From: Sphaerolaimus hirsutus
Lineage: Eukaryota; Nematoda; Chromadorea; Monhysterida; Sphaerolaimidae
Direction of reading: 5' to 3'
Assembly (NCBI GenBank): GCA_964036195.1
Contig: OZ038459.1
Coordinates: 5,143,206-5,207,205 of the forward strand
Length of the DNA stretch: 64,000 bases
Both the position numbers and the translations under genes were made by a program. The notes beneath the pieces were generated by a model. It saw nothing but the letters and a program-made list of their open reading frames with translations. It ran no database searches and was not told the DNA's origin. Below are positions 37,350 through 47,521 of the stretch, piece after piece; position 1 is the stretch's first letter; every line of letters starts with the position of its first letter.

Positions 37350-38990
37350 GCCCCGACAAATTCCTGTAAAAACGAACGTAAACTGCGTTCGGATCAAGTC
37401 CGGCAGTCACTTTTTCAACGGACGTCTGACGCTATAACTCGCGCTATGGGGGGAGTTAAGGGCTGAAATTTTGTGGGAATATAGCCGACGTTCCCCCACT
37501 ACTATACACCAACGTAGATGCGACGGCGACCCGTTTTAGTGTGGGTCGCCGTATATGCAAAAAATATTGTGCGGTTTTCGTTGTCCGGATCAAGTCCGGC
37601 ACCCAGTGGTTCTTCACCACTTCGGGTGCAGTACTCCAGATACATTAAGTGCCGCTCGCCGCGTATCATGCGGTTTTTGGACGCACTGTCCGAATCCAGT
37701 CCGGCACCCGATAACTTTTTTTAGAGAGAAGTCAAGTGACCCCTGAGTTAAAACAGCAACTTGAGTTCATTATGCTCTTCTTGACGCGCCCTGAAGCGAC
37801 CACGTCCGGCGTCACTGGATGGTTTCCACCTGCACAATTGATGGGTATTTTAATTTACAGTAGATATGATAATGTAAAATTTAAAAACCATACTTAATCA
37901 TGATTTTTACAGTAAGCAGTTGTTTTTTATGTTTTACAATTCTGCAGTACCATATACCATACTGTAGAATGCAGTGAAATTTCCTGGCCAGTGCTGAAGT
38001 CCAAAACTTCTGACATCCCTGGAGTTGCATACTTAAACTACACTTAAAATCGATTTTTTGTTAGGCACTTTAAAAGTTGGTTTAGGATGCCCTCTTGGGG
38101 AAGGTTTAAGGTATAAAGTTGCGTAAAAGACCTTTCCCCAAAAATGCCCTGCTAAAGAATTTTAATGGGGGTCAGTGTAATGACATCACCTATGACATCA
38201 TTGCAGTAGAGATTTGTACCAGAATGATGTCATAGGTGATGTCATCACACTGACCCCCATCAAAATTCTTTAGCAGAGAATTTTTGGGGAAAGGTCTTTT
38301 ACACAACTTTATACCTTAAACTATCCCCAAGAGGGCATCCTAAACCAACTTTAAAAGTGTCTAACAAAAAATTAATTTTAAGTGTATTTTTAGTATGCAA
38401 CTCAAGGGAGGTCAGAAGTTCACACTGGACAGGAAATTTCACTGCATTGTACAGTATGGTATCGTACTGTAGGATTGTAAAACTTACAAAAACGTTCTGT
38501 TTACTGTTAATATTGTGTATACTAACCATTTTTCTTCAATGAAAATCTAGGAGTGCCAATCAGGCCGGATGCGGACAGTGCGTCCATAAAAACCGCATGA
38601 TACACGGCGAGCGGCACTTATTGTGTGTCAGTGGCACTCGCCATCCTGGGTACAGTAAGTTGTGGATGTCGCCTTTAACCCCCCCCCCCAAGTTTCAGAG
38701 TCATCCTGTTCATGTATCTGGAGTTACTGCACCCGAAGTAGTGAAGAACCACTGGGTGCCGGACTTGATCCGGACAACGAAAACCGCACAATTTTTTGTC
38801 GCATATACGGCGACCCACACTAAAACGGGTCGCAATCGCATATGCGTTGGTGTATAGTACGGGGGGAATGTCGGCTATATTTTCCCAAAATTTCAGCTCT
38901 TAACTCCCGCCACAGCGTGAGTTATAGCGTCTACAGTCCATTCAAAAAGTGACTGCCGGACCTGATCCGAACGCAGTTTATATGAATTTG
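37350..38990. repeat. Giant palindrome (about 1.64 kb)
   Basis: Left arm CTGCGTTCGGATCAAGTCC (37,385) pairs with GGACCTGATCCGAACGCAG (38,955). Inner arms include TGGGGGTCAGTGTAATGACA pairing with TGTCATCACACTGACCCCCA around 38,200. Arms are about 800 bp, roughly 85-95 percent matching by eye. The spaced palindromic motif GTCCGGATCAAGTCCGGCAC recurs in both arms. Confidence 0.9.
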
Positions 38991-39074
38991 GCACACGTCC
39001 AAATTCCTTGCGTTTTATACCAACAACTTTAAAGACGCAGGAATTCTGTTCGCGTCGACAATAATGGCCGCGCA

Positions 39075-39272
39075 ATGCATTTAAGTCAACACAAGTGTCA
39101 ACTGGTAAATGGGTCGCCATTAGCGACCATTTGCAGTCGCTTAATTGGATTCCGCCGCGATTATTGGAGACGCGAAGAGAAATCGTGCGTCTTTAAACTT
39201 GTTTGCGTGAAATGCAAGAAACTTGGACATGTGCCAAGTTTGTGTATTCTCACTCGTACAAAAATCCCGTAG
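39075..39272 (+). pseudogene. Zinc-knuckle (CCHC) gene fragment inside hAT element
   Basis: A short open frame encoding CVFKLVCVKCKKLGHVPSLC. The core CVKCKKLGHVPSLC is a perfect C-x2-C-x4-H-x4-C knuckle, as in retroelement Gag or other nucleic-acid-binding proteins. A decayed inverted copy lies immediately to the left on the minus strand (38,990-39,060), where the knuckle residues have been lost. It has no plausible start or full gene around it, so it is probably captured transposon or host sequence. Confidence 0.5.
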
Positions 39273-41199
39273 AACAATGACTTCCAAAAAGTCCGCCGAG
39301 TTTATATAATATTCATGATAACATGAGTTAGTGGCTTGAGTCAATAAAATATAAATGGTATATAGCATTCGAAAAATAACCCGCGATTTATATTTTCAAA
39401 AATCACAATAAATATAAATAACCCGTCATTTATATATATTAATATTTTTCAAATTCTGAGTGATATATTTATATATATTTTTCAAATTTGGAAAAAAATC
39501 ACTGAGAAAATCACTCATTCTAGATACATTGTGGTGCAAGTATTGCACTTCATGACTAAAACATGTAATTTGTGCAAGAGAATTTTGAATTTTGCAAGAG
39601 AATTTTCTCCTGAAAATCTCTCATCTGCTCATGTACAGCATTATTGAGTTAAAATAGTGTTTGAAGCAGGTAAATATTGTGCCTAGACACACTAGTTTTC
39701 ACCATGACTTTTTTGAAAACTGAAATGGCCAAAAATGGTGACATGTCACCATACAGTTTTCCACATTAGAATGCTGTAGATGTTCAGTTTTCACATATAG
39801 CGTGAATTTCAGTGGGGTTGTTTTGACAAGTCACTAGTTTGCCACTGTGTTTACTTAATGTGAAAACTCAAATGATGACAAATGGTGATATCACCATCAC
39901 TTAGTCTTCATTATGTGTGTGACAAAGATGTAAACTGTTTTAGTAACTTTTTATGTCATCCTGCTATGAATTGTATTGTCACGTTTTAGTGTATAAAGCA
40001 TCTCTCTATCTTATAACATACTTTTCTGAAATAAAACATAACATTGAATCAAAAATACCTGCTTGATGTCATCAAAAATGATCTACAGTAATTGAAAACT
40101 CACTTCACCACTTTTGAAAGCTGGCAACACTTGGTGACATCCACCAATGTTGCCAGTTATCAAATATGAGGGACAACTGTGGAAAACTGTCACCATGGTG
40201 TCACCAAAATGTCACCAAAATTTTGCCAAACATGTAGCCGTGTGCACTGAGTTTTCACAGCTCACCACTGTTGAAAAAGTAGCTTTTTGAAACACTAGAT
40301 GATTGCATGAACTACTGCATTTCCTCTCAATACCCCCCCCCCCTCAAAATGGACACTATGAATTGATAACCCCCCTCAAAATTCTCACTCTGAAAAAATA
40401 ACCCCCCTGGGGGTATTTTGAGGAAATATGGTAAGTGAATTCACACTTAACTTCCTCGGCATACCTGGCACTGCTGCAAGTACTAAGCACCTATTTAGTC
40501 AAACATCACTGCCACAACCAGGCGCTATAGGTTCAGTGCAACATGTTTGCAGTGTAAAATGTTTTTGAAGTTGTCATTGAGGTTGTAGGTTGAATTTTTC
40601 CATTGTGATATTTGCGTGATATTTTCACTTGTCAATATTGTATGACATGAATACTGCTTGTGAAACAATAATAAATAGATTGTAGGATGTTAGAGTACAT
40701 TTTTGTGCTTGCAAATGGTAAATTAAGCCAGCAATAGCCCACAATTTTGCTTGTAATTTAAATAAACCGCAAGTGATTTTTTGTGATTTTTTTTGAGCTT
40801 AGAGTTATTTTTTCAGTGATTTAATTATATTTTCTGAAGGCCTTGAGTGATTTATATATATTTATATTTTTTCCAAGTTTGGGGTGATATATTTATATAT
40901 ATTTTCCAAACAATTGGTGATTTTTTTGAATGCTAATGGTATAGCTCATTGCTCTTCTATAAATGCTTCCATGATGATATACAGGCTGATAATAGCGGAT
41001 TTTATTGTTGGCACCATTTTGGCGCCAAGCGCCATTGTTTCTGGCGCCCTTTGGCGCCCAGCGCCATTTTTCAGATGGCGCCATTGCGCCATTGGCGCCT
41101 GGCGCCATTTTCTCTGGCGTCCTTTGGCGCCCGGCGCCAATTTTTTGAATGGCGCCATGGCGCCATTTTTCCTGGCGCTTTTCCATCACTAACCCCCAC

Positions 41200-41762
41200 C
41201 CGAATTGAGTAGCATATTTATAAAAATATTTAATGTAAATGCAGAAGTATTATCGCTTACTCTATAACATGATAACACTTCTGTCATTGTTCAGGTTTTC
41301 TACATATCAGTATGTAGATAGAATGAATAAGTAATGTAATTTTCAAAAATTCTGGTGAAATAAATGATAACCCGCCTCGAAAAGCACACGTTCAATTACA
41401 CAACCCTGCCGTCAAAATTTGCTCGTGAAATAATTAAACCTCCTGTGGTTATTTTGGGGAAATACGGTATATGCTAAACATCACATATTGAACTAAATCT
41501 GCCTAGCTAAATCAAACGAAAACCTATGGTAACACATGTTAATTTTTACAGTCAAATACTTTCCGTTTCGTATGTTTTTGCGGTAGTGAACATTTAAATG
41601 CAAATCCTGGGTTGCCACGAATTCAAAATTGCTTCATGACATAAATGTTTGTTTACGTGAAGGTCACATTTTTATTGATAAGATAAACTGTTTATTAATG
41701 TGTAATTTTTCAAAGCACCTTCACAGAAAATACGTAGTTTTGTGGGTGGGAAGAAAAAAACG
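41200..41762. other. Region upstream of the ENPP-like exon
   Basis: AT-rich; contains a CCGTATTTCC-type repeat remnant (41,345-41,470). The promoter of the ENPP-like gene should lie here but no element could be assigned. Confidence 0.3.
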
Positions 41763-42009
41763 ATGACAATGTATTCATCAACTATAAATACTTCCCTCAT
41801 ATGCCTGGTACTATTCACGACAATACAATTAAACCATGCACACAACCATGGGAGGTTTCAGCCTAAACAGCCTAAAAAAGTTATCAATCAGTGGCCAATA
41901 TTGAACCTCCAACATTTTGAGGAGAAATTCAGCCACTTGCATGCAAATTCAAATAGAAAAACAATTCTGTGGGCATTTGATGGCTTGAGACACGATTTTG
42001 TTTCACCAG
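41763..42009 (+). CDS. ENPP-like phosphodiesterase, first coding exon
   Basis: The first Met at 41,763 (a second at 41,769) starts a secretion signal with the hydrophobic core LICLVLFTTIQL. The frame ends at donor CACCAG|GTGCCA in phase 1. KTILWAFDGLRHDFV near residue 70 is the FDGxR motif of the nucleotide pyrophosphatase/phosphodiesterase family; its Asp is a zinc ligand in known ENPPs. These enzymes hydrolyse phosphodiester or pyrophosphate bonds outside the cell. The next recognisable exon (44,372-44,533) is in phase 0, so at least one missing exon of length 3n+2 is required between them. Confidence 0.75.
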
Positions 42010-42029
42010 GTGCCAGTCACAAATTCTGT

Positions 42030-42180
42030 AAAATGCCCTGTAAAATGTCAAATGTTATGCAAAGTGTCAAAAGTCATGCAAAATGCCCGGTAAAATGGCA
42101 AACGTACGTTTGCCATTTTACCGGTTATTTTACATGACTTTTGACACTTTGCATGACATTTGACATTTTACAGTGCATTT
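42030..42180. repeat. Palindrome of the GTAAAATGTCAAATG dispersed repeat
   Basis: Inverted repeat centred on ACGTACGT at about 42,105. Arms of about 70 bp contain CTGTAAAATGTCAAATG and CATTTGACATTTTACAG, followed by GGGTCTGGGACTGCC. It lies directly after the ENPP first-exon donor. Single-arm copies occur near 2,770, 27,200, 42,955, 43,615 and 44,170. Confidence 0.85.
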
Positions 42181-42357
42181 GACAGGGTCTGGGACTGCCC
42201 GCAGTGCTAACTCCCTTTCTTTTCTATTTGGCAAGCGAAGGATCGTGGGCGCCATTTGGTGTGAAATCACAGGTTTTTGAATTCTTTAATATGTAAATGC
42301 GCTATTATATTTACTTAGTAGTTGTTGATAGAACTTCACAAGGTTTGTACTCTACAC

Positions 42358-43579
42358 TAGTGATGGAAAAAGCGCCAGGACTTTGGCGCCAAGCGCCAAA
42401 AGCGCCATGGCGCTTTTCCGAACCCCAGCGCCAAGCGCCAATGGCGCCAGAGCAAAATGGCGCCAAGCGCCAAAAGCGCCATGGCGCTTTTCTAGACCAC
42501 GGCGCCAAGCGCCAATGGCGCCAGAGGATATCGGCGCCAAGCGCCAATAGCGCCAGCGCCAAAAAAATTTTGCTTCTCATATATGCGGCCATGCTGATGC
42601 ACTGCTATTAATTTGTTTTTGGCGCAAAATACATGTCAACTGCAGTCACTTTTGTTCTTGTTGTCTTGATATTTTGCAGCTGGGTGTTTGGGCTAAGCTA
42701 AGTATAGCACACCATCTGTAAAAAGTGCTAAAAAAATTTTAGGTGTTTTTTTAAATTACTTTTGGAATTAAGTTGTTTTTCCCTAAAAATAATTTTCAAA
42801 TTTTCAAATGAAGTTTTAATTTTTTTTGGAATACTTTCGATTTTTCTACTATGATATTGCAGTTTTAAGTTTTGCTAGTCACTTTTGAACACAGGATTTT
42901 GAGGTTTCAAATTTTGGATTGCCATTGTTGGAATGGCTTCAGAAAGTGATTCCACACCCTGTAAAATCAAGTGTCAAATGTCAAGAGGTAAATGTGATGT
43001 AAAATGATAATCAAAATAAAAAAGAAAAAATTTTGATTCAACTTTTGACATTCCAAACGAGGCTCAAACAAAACTGCAAGGAACGAGCTCAGTATAGTGA
43101 TTGAGCTAAAACCTATGTGAAGAGTGTTACCAGTCCGTTGAATAGTCACATAAACCCTTACATAATTCGGATTAGATGGGACAAATGTTGAATACCCATG
43201 CAATCACAAGGAAATTGTTTAAAAAGTAATCAAGAATAGGGTATGTTGATCTGGGAATACACTGACAGTAGCACATTTAATTACTTATGTAAATCATACT
43301 TAACAGGTCTTTCTGCATAAAATAATGATGAATTTTGAGTACTTCTTGGCGCTTTTTTGGCGCTTTTTAAAACACCAGCGCCAAGCGCCAATGGCGCCAC
43401 GGCGTCATAGCGCCAAGCGCCAAAAGCGCCATGGCGCTTTTCCAAACACCAGCGCCAAGCGCCAATGGCGCCACAGCAAAAAGGCGCCAAGCGCCAAAAG
43501 CGCCATGGCGCTTTTTGCTTTGGCGCTAGCGCCAGGCGCCAGCGCCAGGCGCCAGCGCCATGGCGCTTTTCCATCACTA
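42358..43579. mobile_element. hAT-type element with GGCGCC words in ENPP intron (1,222 bp)
   Basis: Ends TAGTGATGGAAAAAGCGCC and GGCGCTTTTCCATCACTA. A perfect 8-bp duplication CTCTACAC lies at 42,350-42,357 and 43,580-43,587. GGCGCCAAGCGCCAATGGCG arrays lie at both ends. The core holds a GTCAAATGTC-type repeat copy. No transposase. Confidence 0.93.
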
Positions 43580-43587
43580 CTCTACAC

Positions 43588-44371
43588 TATTACATTCATA
43601 CCGACCATGTGCCAATCCCAGACCCTGTAAAGTGTAAAATGTTGTGCAAAGTGGCAATGTAATGTAACGTGTCAATGGCCAGTAATAAAAGCGCTTGTTT
43701 TTGTTTATGTTGGCATTTTACATGACATTTGACCTTTATGCTGCGATTACCGTATTTCTCCGTGTAAACCGCCCCCCCGTGCACAACGCCCGGGGCGTTA
43801 TACAGCTGTATAGCGCCCCCGGGGCGCTATGCTTGGTTCCAAAAACATTAGCGAAGTGGGAATATTTTCAGGACAAATCAAGCTGAATGGTAATGAAAGG
43901 TCCACTTGGTTTGAACTATTTGAACGTTGTGCCTTGCGGCACGCATTGTTATTCTGCGGAATGTACGTTTTCCATTGAATTCGGTGCACACGGGGAGGGA
44001 ACACAAATTATGTTAATATTTAAACTAAGACACCATATCTTTATCCATTCACCTGTAATGAATTTTATGCCCAAAAATCAATTTTACGCCTGGTCAATTT
44101 TACGCCCGAGCTGTAATCATAGCATTACTTACACTTTACAGTTGCGACTGCCCCCTGGCAGAGTCCTGTAATCTAACAAGTGCAAAGTAAACGTCATGTA
44201 ATACAAAATTGTCAAATGTCATGCAAAATTTCAAAAATTCAGTAAAAACAAATTTCCTTTTTATCTTAATTGACTGCTTTAATTAACCAAATTTAGTTAA
44301 GGTACCGCCCCCTGTACACCCTACTAAGTAAATACATTGAGCATAATTTTCTTTCTCTACTTTTTTTACAG
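43588..44371. other. ENPP intron sequence with repeat remnants
   Basis: Contains GTAAAGTGTAAAATG repeat copies (43,615-43,735 and 44,150-44,240) and a CCGTATTTCTCC remnant with GC-rich CCCGGGGCG (43,748-43,830). The exon expected between the two ENPP exons was not recognised. Confidence 0.4.
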
Positions 44372-44533
44372 AACCCAACAGTGACAGCACCAAATTTCGT
44401 GTCAATCAGCACTGGGAAACATACGGAAAATCACGGGGTTGTGGGAAACACATTCTATGATCCAGTGTTTGATGATTTTTATGACTATTGGAATTTTACA
44501 GGCAATGCACATTGGGCAGAAAATGCAAGACAG
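44372..44533 (+). CDS. ENPP-like phosphodiesterase, active-site exon
   Basis: Acceptor TTTTTTTACAG before 44,372 and donor CAAGACAG|GTCAGT after 44,533; 54 codons, phase 0 on both sides. It encodes NPTVTAPNFVSISTGKHTEN followed by HGVVGNTFYDPVF. In this family the Thr before the PN pair is the catalytic nucleophile and the Asn a metal or substrate contact, and TG...HG..N..YDP is a hallmark. Both catalytic residues look intact. No downstream exon (metal-binding DHGM or HGY motifs) was recognised before the next gene at 47.4 kb, so the locus is probably a truncated fragment or has very diverged exons. Confidence 0.78.
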
Positions 44534-46633
44534 GTCAGTTTTTTTAAAATTTTCTTGGGATATTAGGGAATAGAGTTTGCCCGGAACAGCCAATATATGT
44601 GAGGCATTATATACCTATATGATATCCAATTAATACATTGCATACATGATGTAAACTGGTGGAAAATATAAATGAGAAAATCACTTTATTGTATTTTACA
44701 GATCCCACATGAAAGCTGTCAGGCTGTCATCTTGTGTGAGGGTGACCCCAAGTGTTCACTATATATACCCTAGGGGGCACCCCCCTCAGGCCACCCTTGG
44801 TGCAGAAAATAATTTTTTTATCATTTTTTTCTGGAAAATATAAATGAGAATTCCATACAAATTTTTGTTCCCGATGAAATTTATATTTTTGATAAAAATT
44901 TTTCTAGACACTTTAGACAAAAAAGTTTTTTTGACATTGGTAGAGTGTAAGTACGTGCAACTTTTCTACCCCCTCAGAAACCCCAGAAGCCCCACACAAT
45001 GATGGCGTTGTTGATCAAACTAAAAACATTTTTTGGAGAAAAACGTAGGTTAGAAATAGTGGACAATCCACTATCCCAAGCTATTTATGGAGCACATGGG
45101 GGCCAGAATAGGCTCGCTCAGTGTCAGGGGCAACATATGGCTGCTCCTGGGCCCCGTTTTTGCACTTATGTTTTTTTATAGCAAATGATAAAAACAGCCC
45201 TGTGTAAAGAGGGCACTCATGTGACAGCGCGTCCAGCGCCTGCAGTGTCATGATGCTAATCATAAAATACTTGTGCCCATTCAATGTGGGCACTAATTAT
45301 CTGATAAAAACCTATAGGGGCCGATGGGCAATGTGCCCTGTATCTAGTGTGACTGGCCCAGACAAATGAAGAGGTCATGTCCAGAAAATCAAAAATCACA
45401 GTTTTTTAATTACAACCACAATTTAGGTAATCACAAAGTTTAAAATCATTGTTGACATGGCTTTGTGGCACATGTCTGTATATTGGGGGTAATTTTTGTG
45501 TGGAGGAGTGGGCTGGGGGTCAAAATATACCCCCTACTTACCAGTGGGTCAAACGATGGCTTTGGGCAAGCCACAAGGAATTTTTATTTTTTGAAAAAGC
45601 ACCAACACAAGTGTATTCATCACTTGTGTTGTGAGCATACCAAAATAAGGCTGCACACTTTACCGCAGTCATATTTTGTGTGTTTTTTTTGAAAATTCTC
45701 ATTTATATTTTCCAGGAAAAAATTGGCAAATTTTTTTCATTTATCTGTAACAGCAGAACAGGGGGGTGCCATGGGGTGCCACTTGGCATTTATGTAGGCA
45801 AACGTTGTGGGCACCCCCACAACAAATGGCAGCCATATTGGGCTGCACGTTTCCCTGTGAGATTGTTATGAAAAATGAGGTACCTGATTTCTCATTTAAA
45901 TGTGCCACCAGTTTACCCCATTCAAGACAGGAGGTATTTCAAGGGGTTTATTCGTTTGCTCATCTCGTTTAGATGTGGGGGTATTTCGAGGGTGGTTAAT
46001 TCAGGGGGATGGGTATTTCGAGGGGGGTTAATTCAGGGGGTTGGGTATTTCGAGGTAATTCGGAATTCATAATTGAAATCAACTTCAGCAAACAGTTCAT
46101 GTTTTATTAATCATTAAAAATGTACATGGTGTCGATTCCGTAAGTGTAGAAGTAAAGAAAAATAAAGAAGTGAGTATTAACCAACTGATAAATAAGTATA
46201 ATGAGAAGCAAAAATGAAAAGAAACATAAATTGTTGACCTGTTCTTTTCACTCAACTTTTTAATTCAAAATTTACTGTTCTTAAATTTCTTTATCTTTCT
46301 TACTTCACAATTTGCGGAATTGGCCCCTTACCTATAATGCATTTACGCGTTGCGCTCGCGTCGTCTATAAAACGTCCATCCATAATAATTCAAGATTTAC
46401 GAAGACCGCTCATCAGCAAAATCAACATCAATACAATCAAAGTTAAAACGTGAAAAAAATGTCTAAACAAAAACCCAGGCGCGTTTCTACAATGGCACGC
46501 CAATTTGGCAGGCATTTGATAAGACGAGCACAAAATCCAGGTCCGCAGCTATGAGATGGCCCACTTGCGATGCGGAATATAATGGGAAAGCGTTGCAGAT
46601 GTGCGACCCATATTTGGGTTAGTTTTTTTTAGT
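44534..46633. other. Repeat-rich intergenic region
   Basis: Contains GGAAAATATAAATGAGAA at 44,665 and 44,835 and its inverse near 45,695 (possible ends of one element), a GGGTATTTCGAGG..TTAATTCAG tandem (45,965-46,062) of the CCGTATTTCCTCGAAT repeat family, and a GGGGTGCC patch near 45,765. No gene supported. Confidence 0.4.
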
Positions 46634-47232
46634 ATATAGTCGACAGACATCACACTTAGTATGGAAACCTACCATAACCCATCTGAATAATGAACCAAAA
46701 ATTATACGCTTTTTCATCATAATATTTCATTTTTATGATGGAATAATTAATTAAGCTGCGTTTACACTGCGACTTGTGCCGACAATTGGAAAAAGTGAAA
46801 AAGTTCCATAATTTTGGAATAAAGTTCCATATATGCAAGAAAATGCAGTGAAGCATACTCACTAGTTAAGTGCACTCACATGCGAATTTGCAGATAAATC
46901 ATCCATGTCGTTCCAGAGTTATAAGCATTTCAAAAAATATTTCGCTTGTAGGTTTGCTTTTTTAGAAATATTTTTAAAATGCTTATAACTCTGGAACGAC
47001 ATGGACGATTTATCTGCAAATTGGCATGTGAGTGCAGTTAACTAGTGAGTATACTTCACTGCATTTTCTCGCAGATATGGAACTTTATTCCAAAATTATG
47101 GAACTTTCTCACTTTTCGAATTGTCGGCACAAGTCGCAGTGTAAACGCAGCTTTACGAAAAAAATTACAAGATTTTATTCATAGAATTATGGTATGATTC
47201 AGCGCATACTTTGCGGTCGCCTCGGTCGGTCG
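46634..47232. mobile_element. MITE (ATACTCGGC family) split by a fold-back insertion
   Basis: 46,634-46,750 and 47,156-47,232 together match, in reverse orientation, the intact copy at 33,013-33,212, including ACCTACCATAACCCATCTGA and the TTCAGCGCATACTT/CGGTCGCCTCGG end. The interruption is the element at 46,754-47,152. The right end lies just upstream of the promoter of the next gene. Confidence 0.75.
46754..47152. mobile_element. Fold-back MITE (399 bp) with TTA duplication
   Basis: Palindrome with arms of about 190 bp and centre near 46,955. Ends AGCTGCGTTTACACTGCGAC and its inverse. TTA flanks at 46,751-46,753 and 47,153-47,155. Comparison with the uninterrupted MITE at 33 kb gives the empty site. 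The same terminus style (AGC..., TTA) as the element at 23,988-24,512 suggests one mobilising family. Confidence 0.86.
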
Positions 47233-47361
47233 CCTTGAGTATCAGGGCTTTGGCGCGATTTCGAATAAGTGGTCCGTCACGGAGATAGTGCGGCCACTTG
47301 GCTAATCACAATTAAGCTCGGGGATGCAAGCTCCACCCACTGAAGCCGGCAGCGGCTTGCG

Positions 47362-47370
47362 CATAAAAGG
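47362..47370 (+). promoter_or_regulatory. Putative TATA box
   Basis: CATAAAAGG lies in a GC-rich stretch about 160 bp before the proposed start codon. A transcription start near 47,392-47,400 would give a leader of about 130 bases up to the first donor. It fits either the nine-exon gene or a retroelement leader. Confidence 0.5.
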
Positions 47371-47521
47371 GACGCGTAAAGGCCGGCTGGCCTCTAGTTG
47401 GAGTTTTGGAAAAAGAAAGTAAAGTTTTTTGGCCGCTTGAAGTTTTCGATTTTCGTATTGGCTTTTTGGCTTTTGGTCGTCTCGGCTGCTCTAAGGATCA
47501 ACTCGCGCGCGCTCAGCCTGC

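Larger units (their letters stand above)
36989..41191. mobile_element. Large non-autonomous hAT-type element with GGCGCC words (4.2 kb)
   Basis: Ends TAGTGATGGAATGGCGCC and GGCGCTTTTCCATCACTA are inverted. A perfect 8-bp duplication ACCCCCAC lies at 36,981-36,988 and 41,192-41,199. GGCGCC/AAGCGCC arrays are only at the ends (37,000-37,105 and 41,010-41,180). The core contains the 1.6-kb palindrome, a zinc-knuckle gene fragment (39,075-39,272) and AT-rich repeats (39,395-40,925). No hAT transposase (RNase H-like or hATC domain) was found, so it moved in trans or lost its gene. Confidence 0.88.

Noticed and set aside
43748..43830. GC-rich CCCGGGGCG stretch as a CpG-island promoter for the ENPP-like exon
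   Set aside because: It lies downstream of the first coding exon and belongs to a CCGTATTTCTCC-type repeat remnant.
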